Shown: one piece after another, positions 16,634-25,432 of the stretch
Layout: every line of letters starts with the position of its first letter
Numbering within the stretch: the first letter of the stretch is position 1
Origin: an uncultured Eubacteriales bacterium
Lineage (GTDB): Bacteria > Bacillota > Clostridia > Oscillospirales > Acutalibacteraceae
NCBI GenBank assembly: GCA_900315285.1
Contig: OMYO01000022.1
Span: forward strand, 1 to 46,067
DNA length: 46,067 nt
Direction: 5' to 3'
The notes under the pieces: generated by a model
What the model saw: only the letters and a program-made list of their open reading frames with translations
Databases searched by the model: none
What the model was told of the DNA's origin: nothing
Program-made: the position numbers and the translations under genes

Positions 16634-17191
16634 TTACAGCGTTTTTGCAACAATCTGCGAGAGGGTGTTCTCATCAATACCCACTCCGGCGTAGACGGCA
16701 TAAGAATGGTTGCCAATGGTCCAGTAAGCGTTGTTGATGATTCCGTTCTTGCCGTTGACCTTGACGCTGCGGCCATTCAAGTCAAGCGTCTTGGACTCCG
16801 GATAGTCATTGTAGTCACCGGTCAGAGTGCGCTCGCCCTCAATGGTCTTGGATTTGCGCAGGGTAAATGCATTAAAGCAGCCGGAGTACTCGACCTGGAT
16901 AAGTTCTCCCGGAATAACAGAGATATGGCGGTACGGATAACCGGCAATGTCGGACGGAGCGGACATAAAGAAACCGGCTTTCAAGCAAGCCTCCGGCATG
17001 TTCTCACAGTCGACAAACGGGTTGGCAATGCCATCGCCACCCACGGTTCCGGTCATTTCCTCATAGGTGGGCATTCCCGGACTGAGTACGACCGGGCCAG
17101 GTCCAAATGTCAGGGGCGATGCAGCACTTGCACTTACAGCAGCCACTGCACACAGCATAAGAGCTGCTACCACAGAGATGATTTTCTTCAT
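16634..17191 (-). CDS. Secreted protein of unknown function
   Basis: A 185-residue exported protein with signal peptide MKKIISVVAALMLCAVA and cleavage after VSASA. The C-terminal part (GRSVKVNGKNG, then AYWTIGNHSYAVYAGVGIDENTL) has the pattern of DUF4367-like domains, which end in a beta-rich segment followed by a short helix; this match is tentative. Two Cys pairs could form disulfides. It lies 15 bp downstream of the cation exchanger and is probably cotranscribed with it under the riboswitch at 18272-18421, which hints at a link to metal handling. Confidence 0.6.
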   Translation of the reverse strand: MKKIISVVAALMLCAVAAVSASAASPLTFGPGPVVLSPGMPTYEEMTGTVGGDGIANPFVDCENMPEACLKAGFFMSAPSDIAGYPYRHISVIPGELIQVEYSGCFNAFTLRKSKTIEGERTLTGDYNDYPESKTLDLNGRSVKVNGKNGIINNAYWTIGNHSYAVYAGVGIDENTLSQIVAKTL

Positions 17192-17206
17192 GATAATACA
17201 CTCTCC

Positions 17207-18214
17207 TTATTTCATGACCAGGTATGCAAAGTACCCGGCATAGGATACCAGCATGAGAGCGCCTCCCCACCGCTTGATTTCCTGCTTCTTGTTGAGGCTC
17301 AGGAGCCAGAGCAGAACTGCAGCGGTGACGGCAACAATGGCGTCCACACGGAACTTCGGAGCAAAGGCCACCGGCGTAATGATGGCACTCGTACCGAGCA
17401 CAAACAGGATGTTGAAGATATTGGAGCCGACGATATTGCCGACTGCAATATCCGCCTCCCCTTTGCGGGCGGCATTCACTGAAGTAAACAGTTCCGGGAG
17501 AGAAGTTCCAAGAGCCACAATGGTAAGGCCGATAAAGCGCTGGCTGATTCCGGCGAACTCCGCAAGCTTTGTGGCGGCATCAACGGTGATGTCACTTCCA
17601 AAAATAATAAGCGCAAGGCCAACCAGCGTTAAGATGATTGCTTTCCAGAGTTTCATGGGCTTGTCCATGGCCACCTGAGCAGGCGTCTGCGTCACAGCAA
17701 ATCCGCCCTCAATATGGCCAGAGGTTGGAAAACTGATTTCGTCCTCCGCTTTTCCGGAGCCTTTCTTTGCCATGACGCCCATATAGACCAGGTAAAGAAT
17801 AAACAGAATCCACAGGATGACGCCGTCAATACGGCCGACAGTCTTGTCCCAGCCCTCCCAAAGAAGGACGAGAGAGATGAGAATGACAAACGGCATTTCA
17901 TACCGTTTCGTGCTCTTCTGTACTGCCAGTGGTGTGATGACCGAGGCGAGGCCGAGGATGAGCAGGATATTCATGATGTTGCTGCCCACGACGTTGCCAA
18001 TGGAGATGGCGGCGCTTTGTTTGACCGCGGCGGTAATACTGATGGCCGCCTCCGGTGCACTCGTTCCCATGGCCACAATGGTGAGACCGATGACCAGGGA
18101 GGGAATGCCGAATTTTTCCGCAATTCCCACGGCGCCGTCCACAAACCAGTCTGCGCCTTTGACCAGCATGGCGAAGCCGACGATGAGTAGCAGGATCTGA
18201 ATAAAAATCTGCAT
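17207..18214 (-). CDS. CaCA-family cation exchanger (YrbG-type)
   Basis: A 335-residue membrane protein with ten helices in two inverted halves. Both alpha repeats are clear: VAMGTSAPEAAISITAA with GNVVGSNIMNILLILG in the first half, VALGTSLPELFTSVNAA with GNIVGSNIFNILFVLG in the second. The Glu of each repeat binds the cation. The family exchanges Ca2+ (some members Mn2+) for Na+ or H+. The gene sits directly behind a yybP-ykoY-type riboswitch, whose known ligand is Mn2+, so manganese export is a reasonable inference. AAGGAGAG precedes the start. Confidence 0.93.
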   Translation of the reverse strand: MQIFIQILLLIVGFAMLVKGADWFVDGAVGIAEKFGIPSLVIGLTIVAMGTSAPEAAISITAAVKQSAAISIGNVVGSNIMNILLILGLASVITPLAVQKSTKRYEMPFVILISLVLLWEGWDKTVGRIDGVILWILFILYLVYMGVMAKKGSGKAEDEISFPTSGHIEGGFAVTQTPAQVAMDKPMKLWKAIILTLVGLALIIFGSDITVDAATKLAEFAGISQRFIGLTIVALGTSLPELFTSVNAARKGEADIAVGNIVGSNIFNILFVLGTSAIITPVAFAPKFRVDAIVAVTAAVLLWLLSLNKKQEIKRWGGALMLVSYAGYFAYLVMK

Positions 18215-18271
18215 GGATTTTCTCTCCTTAATTCATTCTAGACCTTATTCTTAATATAGGCTTTAGGGCCT

Positions 18272-18421
18272 AAAAAAGACGAGACTTCGCCCTGCGGTTA
18301 CCAAAAACCACAGTGCAAAGTCTCGTCGATTATTCACAGAGCCGGGCTGCCCGTTCTATGCGGCAGCCGTGTATTGACGGCTAAGCGTACACGGAAAGTC
18401 CGTGCCGACTACTCCCCTTAC
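18272..18421 (-). ncRNA. yybP-ykoY (manganese) riboswitch with terminator platform
   Basis: Read on the minus strand, the region begins right after gpmA with AAGGGGAGTAG (18409-18419), the family's highly conserved start. A GC-rich hairpin follows, then GCCGTCAATACACGGC (18368-18383), matching the conserved CGUCAAYA element. Downstream, GACGAGACTTTGC (18315-18327) pairs with GCGAAGTCTCGTC (18278-18290) and runs into TTTTTT, an intrinsic terminator as expression platform. The family binds Mn2+ and turns on exporter genes; here the cation exchanger at 17207 follows. Assignment is from consensus memory, not a covariance search. The terminator could also serve gpmA. Confidence 0.75.
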
Positions 18422-18431
18422 AGGAATATTC

Positions 18432-19181
18432 TTATTTTGCCTTGCCCTGGTTGGCGACAGCGTCCATGCGGGCCTTGAGTTCCTCGTCGGAGAGGAGATA
18501 GTGATGGCTGATGGCCTTGAAGTTGTCGTCAAGCTCATAGACGAGCGGGACAGCGGTGGGGATGTTGGTCTCCAGGATCTGCTCCGGGGTCATGTCGTCA
18601 AGATACATGACGAGGGAACGGAGGGAGTTGCCGTGGGCTGCAATGAGGACCTTCTTGCCGTCGGCAATGTCCTTAGTGATGACGTCCTTGTAGTAAGGAA
18701 CAACACGGGCAATGCAGGTCTCCAGGGACTCGGTGTTCGGGAGAAGAGACGGGTCAACGTTCTTGTACATGGCCTGGTTCTTCGGGTTTCTCTCGTCGTC
18801 GTCGGTGAGCTCCGGCGGGCAGACGTCGAAGGAACGTCTCCAGATCTTGACCTGCTCGTCACCGTACTTGGCAGCGGTGTCGGCCTTGTTGAGGCCCTGA
18901 AGGGCACCGTAGTGGCGCTCGTTGAGTCTCCAGTCCTTGACCATGGGGATCCACTCCTCGTCGAGCTGGGCGAGGACATTGTTGGCGGTGTGGATGGCTC
19001 TCTTGAGATAAGAGGTGTAGCAGATGTCGAAAGAGAAGCCCTCTTCCTTCAGCTTCTTACCAGCGGTAACAGCCTCCTGCACACCGTTCTCCGAGAGTTC
19101 TACGTCGGTCCAGCCGGTGAAAAGGTTGGCCTTGTTCCACTCACTCTCGCCGTGTCTGATCAGCACAAGTGTATAACTCAT
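18432..19181 (-). CDS. gpmA: 2,3-bisphosphoglycerate-dependent phosphoglycerate mutase
   Basis: A 249-residue enzyme of glycolysis interconverting 3- and 2-phosphoglycerate. The N-terminus [16 protein letters not shown] contains the phospho-accepting His (LIRHGES), [15 protein letters not shown] follows, and [14 protein letters not shown] (about residue 87) and [10 protein letters not shown] (about residue 180) complete the active site. The length matches the family. A sigma-A promoter lies at 19237-19265 and GAAGGAG precedes the ATG. The cation-exchanger riboswitch starts within 15 bp of its stop. Confidence 0.97.
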   Translation of the reverse strand: MSYTLVLIRHGESEWNKANLFTGWTDVELSENGVQEAVTAGKKLKEEGFSFDICYTSYLKRAIHTANNVLAQLDEEWIPMVKDWRLNERHYGALQGLNKADTAAKYGDEQVKIWRRSFDVCPPELTDDDERNPKNQAMYKNVDPSLLPNTESLETCIARVVPYYKDVITKDIADGKKVLIAAHGNSLRSLVMYLDDMTPEQILETNIPTAVPLVYELDDNFKAISHHYLLSDEELKARMDAVANQGKAK

Positions 19182-19236
19182 ATTGAATTCTCCTTCCCGC
19201 GATGGGTCAGTAATTTAACAAAAATATACCGCTCCT

Positions 19237-19265
19237 ATTATATAAGAATTCGAACTCAATGAAAA
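19237..19265 (-). promoter_or_regulatory. gpmA promoter
   Basis: On the minus strand TTTTCA (19265-19260) and a perfect TATAAT (19242-19237) are 17 bp apart, 55 bp before the gpmA start. Confidence 0.65.
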
Positions 19266-19292
19266 GGAAAATTTTTGTTAGAACAGAGCCGC

Positions 19293-20765
19293 TCAGCGGA
19301 CCATGGGAATAATATAGATGCCGAGGGAGACGACCATGCCGATGATGGTGCCGATCTTCCATCGCCGATACGAATTATCCAGCTTTTTCTTCGTCTCGGG
19401 GGACGGCTCGGCAATGACGCCGACCTCCTCCTCCACCGTGGGAATCTTGTTGGCGTGCTTTCTCGTGAAGAACGCCCAGTAGAGGATGGCAAACACGGTG
19501 ATGATGGCCGCTGTGAGCAGCGCCATGCGGTCTGCAAAGATCAGCATGAAGATATAGAGAATGATGGTGACCACCGCGCCGACTTTACCAGCCGGAGCCT
19601 TATAGGGGCGCTTCATGTCCGGATAGTTCTTCTTCAGTCCGATATAAGCCAGACAGGCTATCATATAGCAGATGGCAAGAGAGACCAGGGATACCGAGGC
19701 AATATAGTTGATACTGCCGGTGGCAATGAGGACATAGTTGATAATGCCAACTGTAAGGATTGCAGTATACGGCGTCTTGTGCTTCGGATGGACCTTGCAG
19801 AACCATTTCGGGAGAGAACCATCTTCCGCCATGGTGTAGATGTAGCGTGCGGGCGCAGCAATGCCGGGGTTAATGGTGGAGAGATCACCGCCGAAGGCAA
19901 TGCCAATGCAGAGCAGGATGATGGGGAATCCGACAAGGCCGGCCGCCTTGAGGCCCTCTGCATAAGGTGCGTCTGCTACAGCAAGGATATGGTAAGCCGA
20001 ATGCGGAACGAGACCGCAGAGGAACCACTGGAACAGGGCGTTGCAGATAAATACGAGGAAGACGGAGATCTTCAGTGCACGGGGCAGCGTGTACTGCGGG
20101 TACTTCGTCTCGGAGCCCATGGAGGCGCAGGTCTCAAAGCCTGTGTAGCACCACCAGATGAGGCCGAAGATATACATCATCTCATTGAAGGGCGGCATGG
20201 AGTCCATCTTCATTCCGCCGAAATACGAGAGGTGAATCTTCGGGATCATGTAGCAGAACCAGGCAATGGAGCAGGCCCAGAAGAAAAAGATGAATCCGGT
20301 CTGGGCGCGGCCCGAGAGCTCAATGCCCCGGAAGTTCAGGATCAGGAAGAACGTGACCAGGATGACCGCTATAATTCGCGAGTCCCATGTTATGTTCACG
20401 TGGAACTGCTCAAACAGAATCTTGAAGTAGTTGGAGAACGCCAGTGTCTCACCGGCGCCTATAGCAACGACGGCCACAATGTAATGCCACCCTACCAGGT
20501 TGGCGAATACGCGATTCAGTCCTCGCTTGGCGTAGTTGTACGTGCCTCCTGCACAGGGCAGCGCCGCCGACATCTCACCGTAGAGCAGGCACGGCCAGAT
20601 GGAAATCAGCAGAGCGCCCAGCGTGAACAGAATGATCCAGGAACCGACTTTGCCAATCTGCGCGGAGCCGCAGGTGAACAGGCCGACTCCTACGACCGTG
20701 CCCACCGTCATGCTGATGGATTCCTTGAGGCCAAGGGTCCGCGGCATTACGCTTTTTTCATTCAT
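19293..20765 (-). CDS. APC-superfamily amino acid permease
   Basis: A 490-residue permease with about 12-13 helices. The first helix has the unwound substrate motif TVGTVVGVGLFTCGSAQIG, and FGGDLSTINPGIAAPARYIYTMAEDGSLP (residues about 305-333) is the typical APC helix-8 region. A Glu in GAGETLAFSN and the aromatic WWCYTGFETCA fit an amino acid/cation symporter or exchanger. The specific amino acid cannot be assigned. The C-terminal 60 residues are hydrophilic and then form a last helix. A 40-nt leader hairpin (20793-20833) precedes it. Confidence 0.88.
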   Translation of the reverse strand: MNEKSVMPRTLGLKESISMTVGTVVGVGLFTCGSAQIGKVGSWIILFTLGALLISIWPCLLYGEMSAALPCAGGTYNYAKRGLNRVFANLVGWHYIVAVVAIGAGETLAFSNYFKILFEQFHVNITWDSRIIAVILVTFFLILNFRGIELSGRAQTGFIFFFWACSIAWFCYMIPKIHLSYFGGMKMDSMPPFNEMMYIFGLIWWCYTGFETCASMGSETKYPQYTLPRALKISVFLVFICNALFQWFLCGLVPHSAYHILAVADAPYAEGLKAAGLVGFPIILLCIGIAFGGDLSTINPGIAAPARYIYTMAEDGSLPKWFCKVHPKHKTPYTAILTVGIINYVLIATGSINYIASVSLVSLAICYMIACLAYIGLKKNYPDMKRPYKAPAGKVGAVVTIILYIFMLIFADRMALLTAAIITVFAILYWAFFTRKHANKIPTVEEEVGVIAEPSPETKKKLDNSYRRWKIGTIIGMVVSLGIYIIPMVR

Positions 20766-20792
20766 GGGATCCCCTCCAGAGCAAAAATAATG

Positions 20793-20855
20793 ACAGCGGG
20801 GCCTGGAGTTTTGAAAACTCCAAGCCCCGTTGCTCTCATCGGACGTATTATAGCA
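20793..20855 (-). promoter_or_regulatory. Extended -10 promoter and leader hairpin of the APC gene
   Basis: On the minus strand TGC-TATAAT (-10 at 20852-20847) is an extended -10. The transcript would begin with a long hairpin built from GGGGC-GGAGTTTT and its complement (20795-20831), followed by a U-rich GTCATTATTTTT before the ribosome site. This may be an attenuator; the trigger is unknown. Confidence 0.5.
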
Positions 20856-20903
20856 CCAGGCAATCCCAGATTTTACATTCTTAGTCCGTTTTCTACACTT
20901 TCA

Positions 20904-20912
20904 TGGTAAAAT
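20904..20912 (+). promoter_or_regulatory. Extended -10 promoter for Dabb-murI
   Basis: TGG-TAAAAT (-10 at 20907-20912) lies 42 bp upstream of the gene at 20954. No clear -35. Confidence 0.5.
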
Positions 20913-20953
20913 GATTAGGTATGTAAATCCTATTATTGGAAGGAAGAATTGAA

Positions 20954-21256
20954 ATGATCAAGCATGTCATTCTCTGGCAGTTCAAGGACGAGCTCACCGA
21001 CGCCGAAAAGGCGGATCTCGGTGCGCAGATCAAGAAGGGTCTTGAGGACCTGAAGGGCGTTGTCCCGGGTCTCACCGACATCCATGTCTGCGTCTCCCCG
21101 CTTCCGAGCTCCAACGCCGACATCCTTCTGGACAGCACCGTCACCGACGAGGAGGCCCTGAAGGGCTACGCCGTACATCCGGCCCATGTAGCCGTCAAGG
21201 ACGGTCTCATTGTTCCCAACACGAAGCTCCGTGTCTGCATGGACTATGAGGTATAA
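20954..21256 (+). CDS. Dabb-domain (stress-responsive alpha/beta barrel) protein
   Basis: A 100-residue single-domain protein of the Dabb family: MIKHVILWQFKDELTDAEK at the start, a central PGLTDIHVCVS strand and a C-terminal YAVHPAHVAVKD helix. Such proteins form dimeric ferredoxin-like barrels; their role is usually unknown. The start at 20954 is preferred over an in-frame TTG at 20936 because GGAAGGAAG lies between them at the right distance. It overlaps murI by 11 bp, so it is in an operon with it. Confidence 0.85.
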   Translation: MIKHVILWQFKDELTDAEKADLGAQIKKGLEDLKGVVPGLTDIHVCVSPLPSSNADILLDSTVTDEEALKGYAVHPAHVAVKDGLIVPNTKLRVCMDYEV

Positions 21257-22031
21257 GAACTACGTCGGGGTCTTCGACTCCGGCGTCGGCGGAATTTCCG
21301 TCCTCCAGGAGCTCCGCAAGGAGCTCCCCCACGAGGACTTCTACTATTTCGGGGACTCGGCCAACGCGCCCTACGGTGAGAAGTCGCCCCGGGTCATTCG
21401 GAAACTCGCCATGGCCATTGCGGACCACATGGTGGAGGAGGGCTGCAAGGCCATTGTCATTGCCTGCAACACAGCCACTAGCGCCGCCGCCCCGAAAATC
21501 CGCGCCAAGTATGACGCCAACATTCCCATCCTCGGCATGGAACCGGCCCTAAAGCCCGCTGCAAAGCAGCTTCCCCACGGTAAAGTCCTCGTTATGGCCA
21601 CCCCGGCCACCCTGAAGCTGGAGAAATACCAAAAGCTCTCTCACCGTCTGGAGGGAGAGGCCGAGTTCATTCCAGTCCTCTGCAAAGGGCTTGCCGGCCG
21701 CGTGGAGCAGGGAGACCTGGACGCCCCGGATATGCTGGAGCTGTTGGACAGTCTCATCGGCCCCTACCGGGGCCAGGTGGACGGCATTGTTCTCGGCTGC
21801 ACCCATTATCCTTTCCTGAAAAGGCAAATCCGCACCGTCATGGGCGAAAATATTCCTCTTTTTGACGGCGGAGCCGGCACGGCACGGCAGTTACGCCGCC
21901 GCCTGCTGCAGCACGACATCCTCGCACCGGAAGACAGCCCGGAGGGACACATCATCTTGGACTCCAGTCTCCGCACGCCGCAGGAGAAAGAGCTCTATGA
22001 GACCCTTCTCCACACGCCCATTGCCGACTGA
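21246..22031 (+). CDS. murI: Glutamate racemase
   Basis: A 261-residue enzyme that makes D-glutamate for peptidoglycan. Both catalytic cysteines are visible: Cys74 in IACNTATS and Cys185 in LGCTHYPF. The N-terminal FDSGVGGISVL and the YFGDSANAPYG motif complete the active site. The start (ATG at 21246 inside the end of the Dabb gene) gives a normal length; the GAG before it is a weak ribosome site, so translation may be coupled. It converges with the radical SAM gene, the stops being 3 bp apart, and no terminator was seen between them. Confidence 0.96.
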   Translation: MRYKNYVGVFDSGVGGISVLQELRKELPHEDFYYFGDSANAPYGEKSPRVIRKLAMAIADHMVEEGCKAIVIACNTATSAAAPKIRAKYDANIPILGMEPALKPAAKQLPHGKVLVMATPATLKLEKYQKLSHRLEGEAEFIPVLCKGLAGRVEQGDLDAPDMLELLDSLIGPYRGQVDGIVLGCTHYPFLKRQIRTVMGENIPLFDGGAGTARQLRRRLLQHDILAPEDSPEGHIILDSSLRTPQEKELYETLLHTPIAD

Positions 22032-22034
22032 CGT

Positions 22035-22943
22035 TCAGGCTTTCAGATACGCCTTGACATCAAAGTGCTCAAAGTCCGGAATAAAGCTCTCAGACGCGGC
22101 TTCCTCCTCTTGGACGAAGGCCTGCTCTACGCCCAGGTTCAGCGCATAGTTTTCCAGCGCGTGGTACTCGTCCCAGGAGACCTTCCGGTTTATCTCCGGG
22201 AACCGCTCCACGGTCTTGAGTGGCGTGTACTGGCTCATGAGACTCATGTATATGTCGTTCCCATAGGTCTTCCACAGGTACCGCACAACACGTTTGGAGT
22301 CCCGCAGATTCCCCGGCAGCATCATGTGCCGGACAATGACACCGCGGGTCATCATGTCGTTGTCATCGAACTGCGGCGCTCCCACCTGCCGAAACATCTC
22401 CGCAATGGCGGCCGATGCCACCTCGAAATAATCCGGTGCAAACGAGTATTTCGTCGACAGCTCCGGGCTGAAATATTTCAGATCCGGCAGATAGATGTCC
22501 ACAAGGCCATCCATCATTTTCAGCGTCTCCACCGTCTCATACGACCCGGTGTTGTAGACCACGGGAATGGTAAGGCCCTGCGCCTTTGCCCGCTCCAGAG
22601 CCGGCACAATGAGCGGTACATAGTGGGTCGGCGTCACCAGGTTCACGTTGTTGGCCCCGTTCTCCTGCTGTTTCAGGAAAATGGCGGTCAGTTGCTCCCC
22701 GGTCACCGGCACCCCGTTGCTGCCGTCGGCAATGTTGTAGTTCTGACAGTAGACACACCCCAGGGGACATCCGCTGAAGAACACCGTGCCGGACCCCCGC
22801 GTCCCGGATATGCATGGCTCTTCCCACATATGCAGTGACGCCCTGGCAATCCGCACAGTCGCATCTTCGTGGCACCTTCCGGCTATCCCCTGTTGGCGAT
22901 TCACCCCGCACTCCCTCGGGCACAACTCACACCGCTCCAGCAC
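22035..22943 (-). CDS. Radical SAM protein (PflA-like group)
   Basis: A 302-residue radical SAM enzyme. The cluster motif CPLGCVYCQN (CxxxCxxC) is near residue 60, and an N-terminal set of cysteines (CELCPRECGVN and GRC) marks the PflA-like subgroup. GSGTVFFSG precedes the cluster and YLPDLKY is a typical mid-barrel strand. It cleaves S-adenosylmethionine to start radical chemistry; the target is unknown. The start is GTG at 22943 with GAGGGAGGGG in front; an upstream TTG at 22967 would include the ribosome site itself. The divergent neighbour is the DUF3783 gene. Confidence 0.85.
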   Translation of the reverse strand: MLERCELCPRECGVNRQQGIAGRCHEDATVRIARASLHMWEEPCISGTRGSGTVFFSGCPLGCVYCQNYNIADGSNGVPVTGEQLTAIFLKQQENGANNVNLVTPTHYVPLIVPALERAKAQGLTIPVVYNTGSYETVETLKMMDGLVDIYLPDLKYFSPELSTKYSFAPDYFEVASAAIAEMFRQVGAPQFDDNDMMTRGVIVRHMMLPGNLRDSKRVVRYLWKTYGNDIYMSLMSQYTPLKTVERFPEINRKVSWDEYHALENYALNLGVEQAFVQEEEAASESFIPDFEHFDVKAYLKA

Positions 22944-22956
22944 TGGGCACCCCTCC

Positions 22957-22985
22957 CTCACAATCAATTACCTTAATATTATACT
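22957..22985 (+). promoter_or_regulatory. Promoter for the DUF3783 gene
   Basis: CTCACA (22957-22962) and TATACT (22980-22985) are 17 bp apart and end 13 bp before the start codon at 22999, so the transcript would have a very short leader. Confidence 0.4.
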
Positions 22986-22998
22986 AGGAGAATCCACC

Positions 22999-23415
22999 AT
23001 GAAAGCAACCAGAAGCTCCGGCAGCATTGTCTGTTTCAATGTTCCGGAGGAAAAATATAAGACCCTCGAGTCCATCTGCCGCCCCTTAGGGCTTCGCATT
23101 CGGCAGGTCCCCAAGAACGAATTCGACAAGTGCATCGCCGAGCAGTTCCATATTATGCTGCCCGCCGGCCTCGGTGCTCCCCAGGAGGGCGTCGACTACG
23201 ACTTCCCCGAGGAGCTCATGATCATCCACATCACGGAGGAGTCCCTCTTCAACAAATTCCTGCAGGAGAGCCGGGCGCAGAATGCGGTCATTGATTACAA
23301 GGCTGTCATGACGCCCACGAATTCCATGTGGCATCCGAAGCAGCTGCGGGACGAGCTGGCCAAGGAGCATGAGTATATGAAGAAGATGGGGCAGAAGAGC
23401 GCTGACACGGAGTAA
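22999..23415 (+). CDS. DUF3783-like protein
   Basis: A 138-residue cytosolic protein. The N-terminal half (IVCFNVPEEKYKTLESICRPLGLRIRQVP) has an alternating strand-helix pattern, and the stretch PEELMIIHITEESLFNKFLQ matches my memory of DUF3783 proteins of Firmicutes, whose function is unknown. The C-terminus is a charged helix. TAGGAGAATCC precedes the ATG at 22999; longer in-frame starts overlap the divergent radical SAM gene. Confidence 0.65.
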   Translation: MKATRSSGSIVCFNVPEEKYKTLESICRPLGLRIRQVPKNEFDKCIAEQFHIMLPAGLGAPQEGVDYDFPEELMIIHITEESLFNKFLQESRAQNAVIDYKAVMTPTNSMWHPKQLRDELAKEHEYMKKMGQKSADTE

Positions 23416-23465
23416 GGTCGCTTGGCCAAATACGAAAAACCATTCTGACACGAAAAACAAAGCCA

Positions 23466-23511
23466 AAAAAATTCCAACGAGTTCGTTACAACGAGTTCGT
23501 TGGAATTTTTT
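23466..23511. terminator. Bidirectional terminator with AACGAGTTCGTT repeats
   Basis: AAAAAATTCCAACGA (23466-23480) pairs with its exact complement (23497-23511), so T-runs flank the stem on both strands. The loop region contains two copies of ACGAGTTCGTT. It serves the convergent genes ending at 23415 and 23609. A related palindrome lies at 33726-33753. Confidence 0.85.
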
Positions 23512-23608
23512 GAGCCCACAATTCGTATTTGCGTTTTCGGCACATTGCACAAAGAAAAGGCGCCCCGCCTCGCCCATCCGGGCTGGCAAGACGCCTTAAT
23601 AATATTAA

Positions 23609-24556
23609 TTATTTACTCTTCTCTGCATACCCTTTCGTCACGGTATACATGGTTCCATTGTACTGGTACGGGCCGGTGTAGTCGACATCCACAACACCCT
23701 TCTTGACCTTCCACAGGCCGGTCTCACCGTTCACCTCGCCTTTAACAAGGCCCGAGTAGCCCTGCTGGTAAACGCCGTCCTTAAAATAGAGGATCTGCTG
23801 GTTGCGACCGGCGCCTGCAGGTACCAGTCCGGTCACATCGGTGGCCTGCTTGCCGTTGCGCAGAAGCACATATTTACTGCCCTTCTGCTTGAGTTCGTAC
23901 TTATCGTCCGACGGGAGGTGCACGTCCTTCGGTATTTTAACGTCCACGGTCTTTTTCTCATCCACCGCCTTGGTGGGCCGGATGCCGGAATTGTCCTTGG
24001 CAAATTCCAGGACCCAGATGTTGTAATCGCCAACGGTGGCAAACGCTGCGCCGACGGCGCCGAAGTCCTTATAGAGGAGGACGGCACGATAGGGCTGGGC
24101 GGCGTAGTTCTCATCCCCGCCCTTCATCTGTGTAACTGCCTCCTGGGCATTGGCCGGTCCCACGAGCTGGACCTCCAGGTCAGAGCGCTGGCCGTACATT
24201 TCCAGGCTCTTCGGGTCGGAGCCGTCGGGCCGCTTGGCAGGATCCTTCAGATAGGAGCCGTAGAGAATTTCCGCCAGACGCTGCATGGCAATTTGCTCAA
24301 GCGCGTAGTCATAGGACAGCGGCGAAATATTCAGCATGCGGACCGGGACCTTGACTTTACTGTTCTGATCCCAATACCAGGCACTGCTATCCGTGCGATA
24401 CGCATTGATAAGCCCCGTGACCCGGCGCGCCTCACTCTGGTGGAAATTGATTTCCGTGGGCACACTCCGCATTTTGGGCGATGCAGCCATCGCCGGCACG
24501 CACCCAATCATAATAACCGCCAGCAATGCTGCCAGCAGACGGACAAGTTTTTTCAT
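23609..24556 (-). CDS. Secreted CAP-like protein with surface repeats
   Basis: A 315-residue exported protein. The signal peptide MKKLVRLLAALLAVIMIGC ends at VPAMA. Residues 40-190 resemble a CAP/SCP domain: RRVTGLINAYRTDSSAW, a YDYALEQIAMQRLAEI helix and a final beta region GAVGAAFATVGDYNIWVLEF, but the usual catalytic-looking His residues are not obvious. The C-terminal 90 residues carry repeats of the type TGLxxxxxGxxxLYFKDGVY, shared with the secreted proteins at 1890 and 25433. The -10 element TATAAT (24585-24580) lies 24 bp upstream. It is divergent from a second CAP gene. Confidence 0.75.
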   Translation of the reverse strand: MKKLVRLLAALLAVIMIGCVPAMAASPKMRSVPTEINFHQSEARRVTGLINAYRTDSSAWYWDQNSKVKVPVRMLNISPLSYDYALEQIAMQRLAEILYGSYLKDPAKRPDGSDPKSLEMYGQRSDLEVQLVGPANAQEAVTQMKGGDENYAAQPYRAVLLYKDFGAVGAAFATVGDYNIWVLEFAKDNSGIRPTKAVDEKKTVDVKIPKDVHLPSDDKYELKQKGSKYVLLRNGKQATDVTGLVPAGAGRNQQILYFKDGVYQQGYSGLVKGEVNGETGLWKVKKGVVDVDYTGPYQYNGTMYTVTKGYAEKSK

Positions 24557-24579
24557 ATTATCATTCCCCTTCTGCGGAC

Positions 24580-24596
24580 ATTATACTACATCGCCC
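24580..24596 (-). promoter_or_regulatory. -10 element with abutting dispersed motif
   Basis: On the minus strand GGGCGATGTAG (24596-24586) runs directly into TATAAT (24585-24580), which would drive the CAP gene at 23609. No good -35 is seen. Confidence 0.5.
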
Positions 24597-24693
24597 ACAG
24601 AGCGGAAGATGAAAAAAATTATCCACACCGACAAAACACTCCCCCAAAAACCTCCGTCTATTGTCATGAAAAAGAGGAAAGGAGATTTTTACC

Positions 24694-25368
24694 TTGAAAA
24701 GCAAAACATTAGTCAAACGAATTCTCTCCGTCGTCCTGACGGTCCTCATGGCGGCAGCCCTGGCGCTCCCGGCCATGGCAGCGAGCATCCCCGATGAGCA
24801 GACATCGTATGGGTTCTTCCAGTCGGTGGGGGCAACGAAGGCCCTGCAGGCTCTTAACAGCGCCAAGTATGGAAGTTATATCCACAAGGGCGATTCACAG
24901 GATGCCACTTCCCTGCAGAACATGTACAAGGCACTCGACATCATTGAAAAATGCAATCAGCTTCGTGCCCAGGAAGGGAAATCTGAGCTGAAGGTTACTG
25001 ATACGCTTATGGCTATGGCACAGGCGGATGCAGATTACTCCGTAATTGCCATTGGTCACGCACAGCAGTATCAGGTCGCTGAGAACTGCGCATTTGGAGG
25101 AAGCAACCCCTTTGACGGGTGGTATACCGATGAAAAGAATAACTACGTCACCAAAAATGGTGGACAGACCGGACACTATCTCAATATCGTGAACGGACAG
25201 TACACTTGCACTGGAGCCGCCTCTACAGAAAACGCCAAGGGCCAGTACGGCAACTGCTATGCTCAGACTTTTTATTTCGATGCCAACGGCGACCAGACCT
25301 ACACCGTCTCCGAATACCGCGCCCGTCTCCAGAACTACGCGGCATCGGTCGGCGTACAGCTCAGCTGA
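24694..25368 (+). CDS. Secreted CAP-domain protein
   Basis: A 224-residue exported protein starting at TTG, supported by AGGAAAGGAGAT 7 nt before it and a signal peptide directly after (VKRILSVVLTVLMAAALALPAMA). Residues 75-215 fit a CAP/SCP-TAPS domain: IIEKCNQLRAQEGKSEL, then AQADADYSVIAIGHAQQ, VAENCAFG and a GHYLNIVNGQYTCTGAA segment holding the second His. CAP proteins act on lipids, glycans or proteins outside cells; its activity is unknown. A small GCTCAGCTGAGC hairpin and ATTTTT follow the stop. Confidence 0.85.
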   Translation: MKSKTLVKRILSVVLTVLMAAALALPAMAASIPDEQTSYGFFQSVGATKALQALNSAKYGSYIHKGDSQDATSLQNMYKALDIIEKCNQLRAQEGKSELKVTDTLMAMAQADADYSVIAIGHAQQYQVAENCAFGGSNPFDGWYTDEKNNYVTKNGGQTGHYLNIVNGQYTCTGAASTENAKGQYGNCYAQTFYFDANGDQTYTVSEYRARLQNYAASVGVQLS

Positions 25369-25432
25369 GCAGCCGCGAATTTTTAGGTATTTAGGAAATT
25401 AGGATAATAGAAGAATGAAAGAGAAGTTTTCC

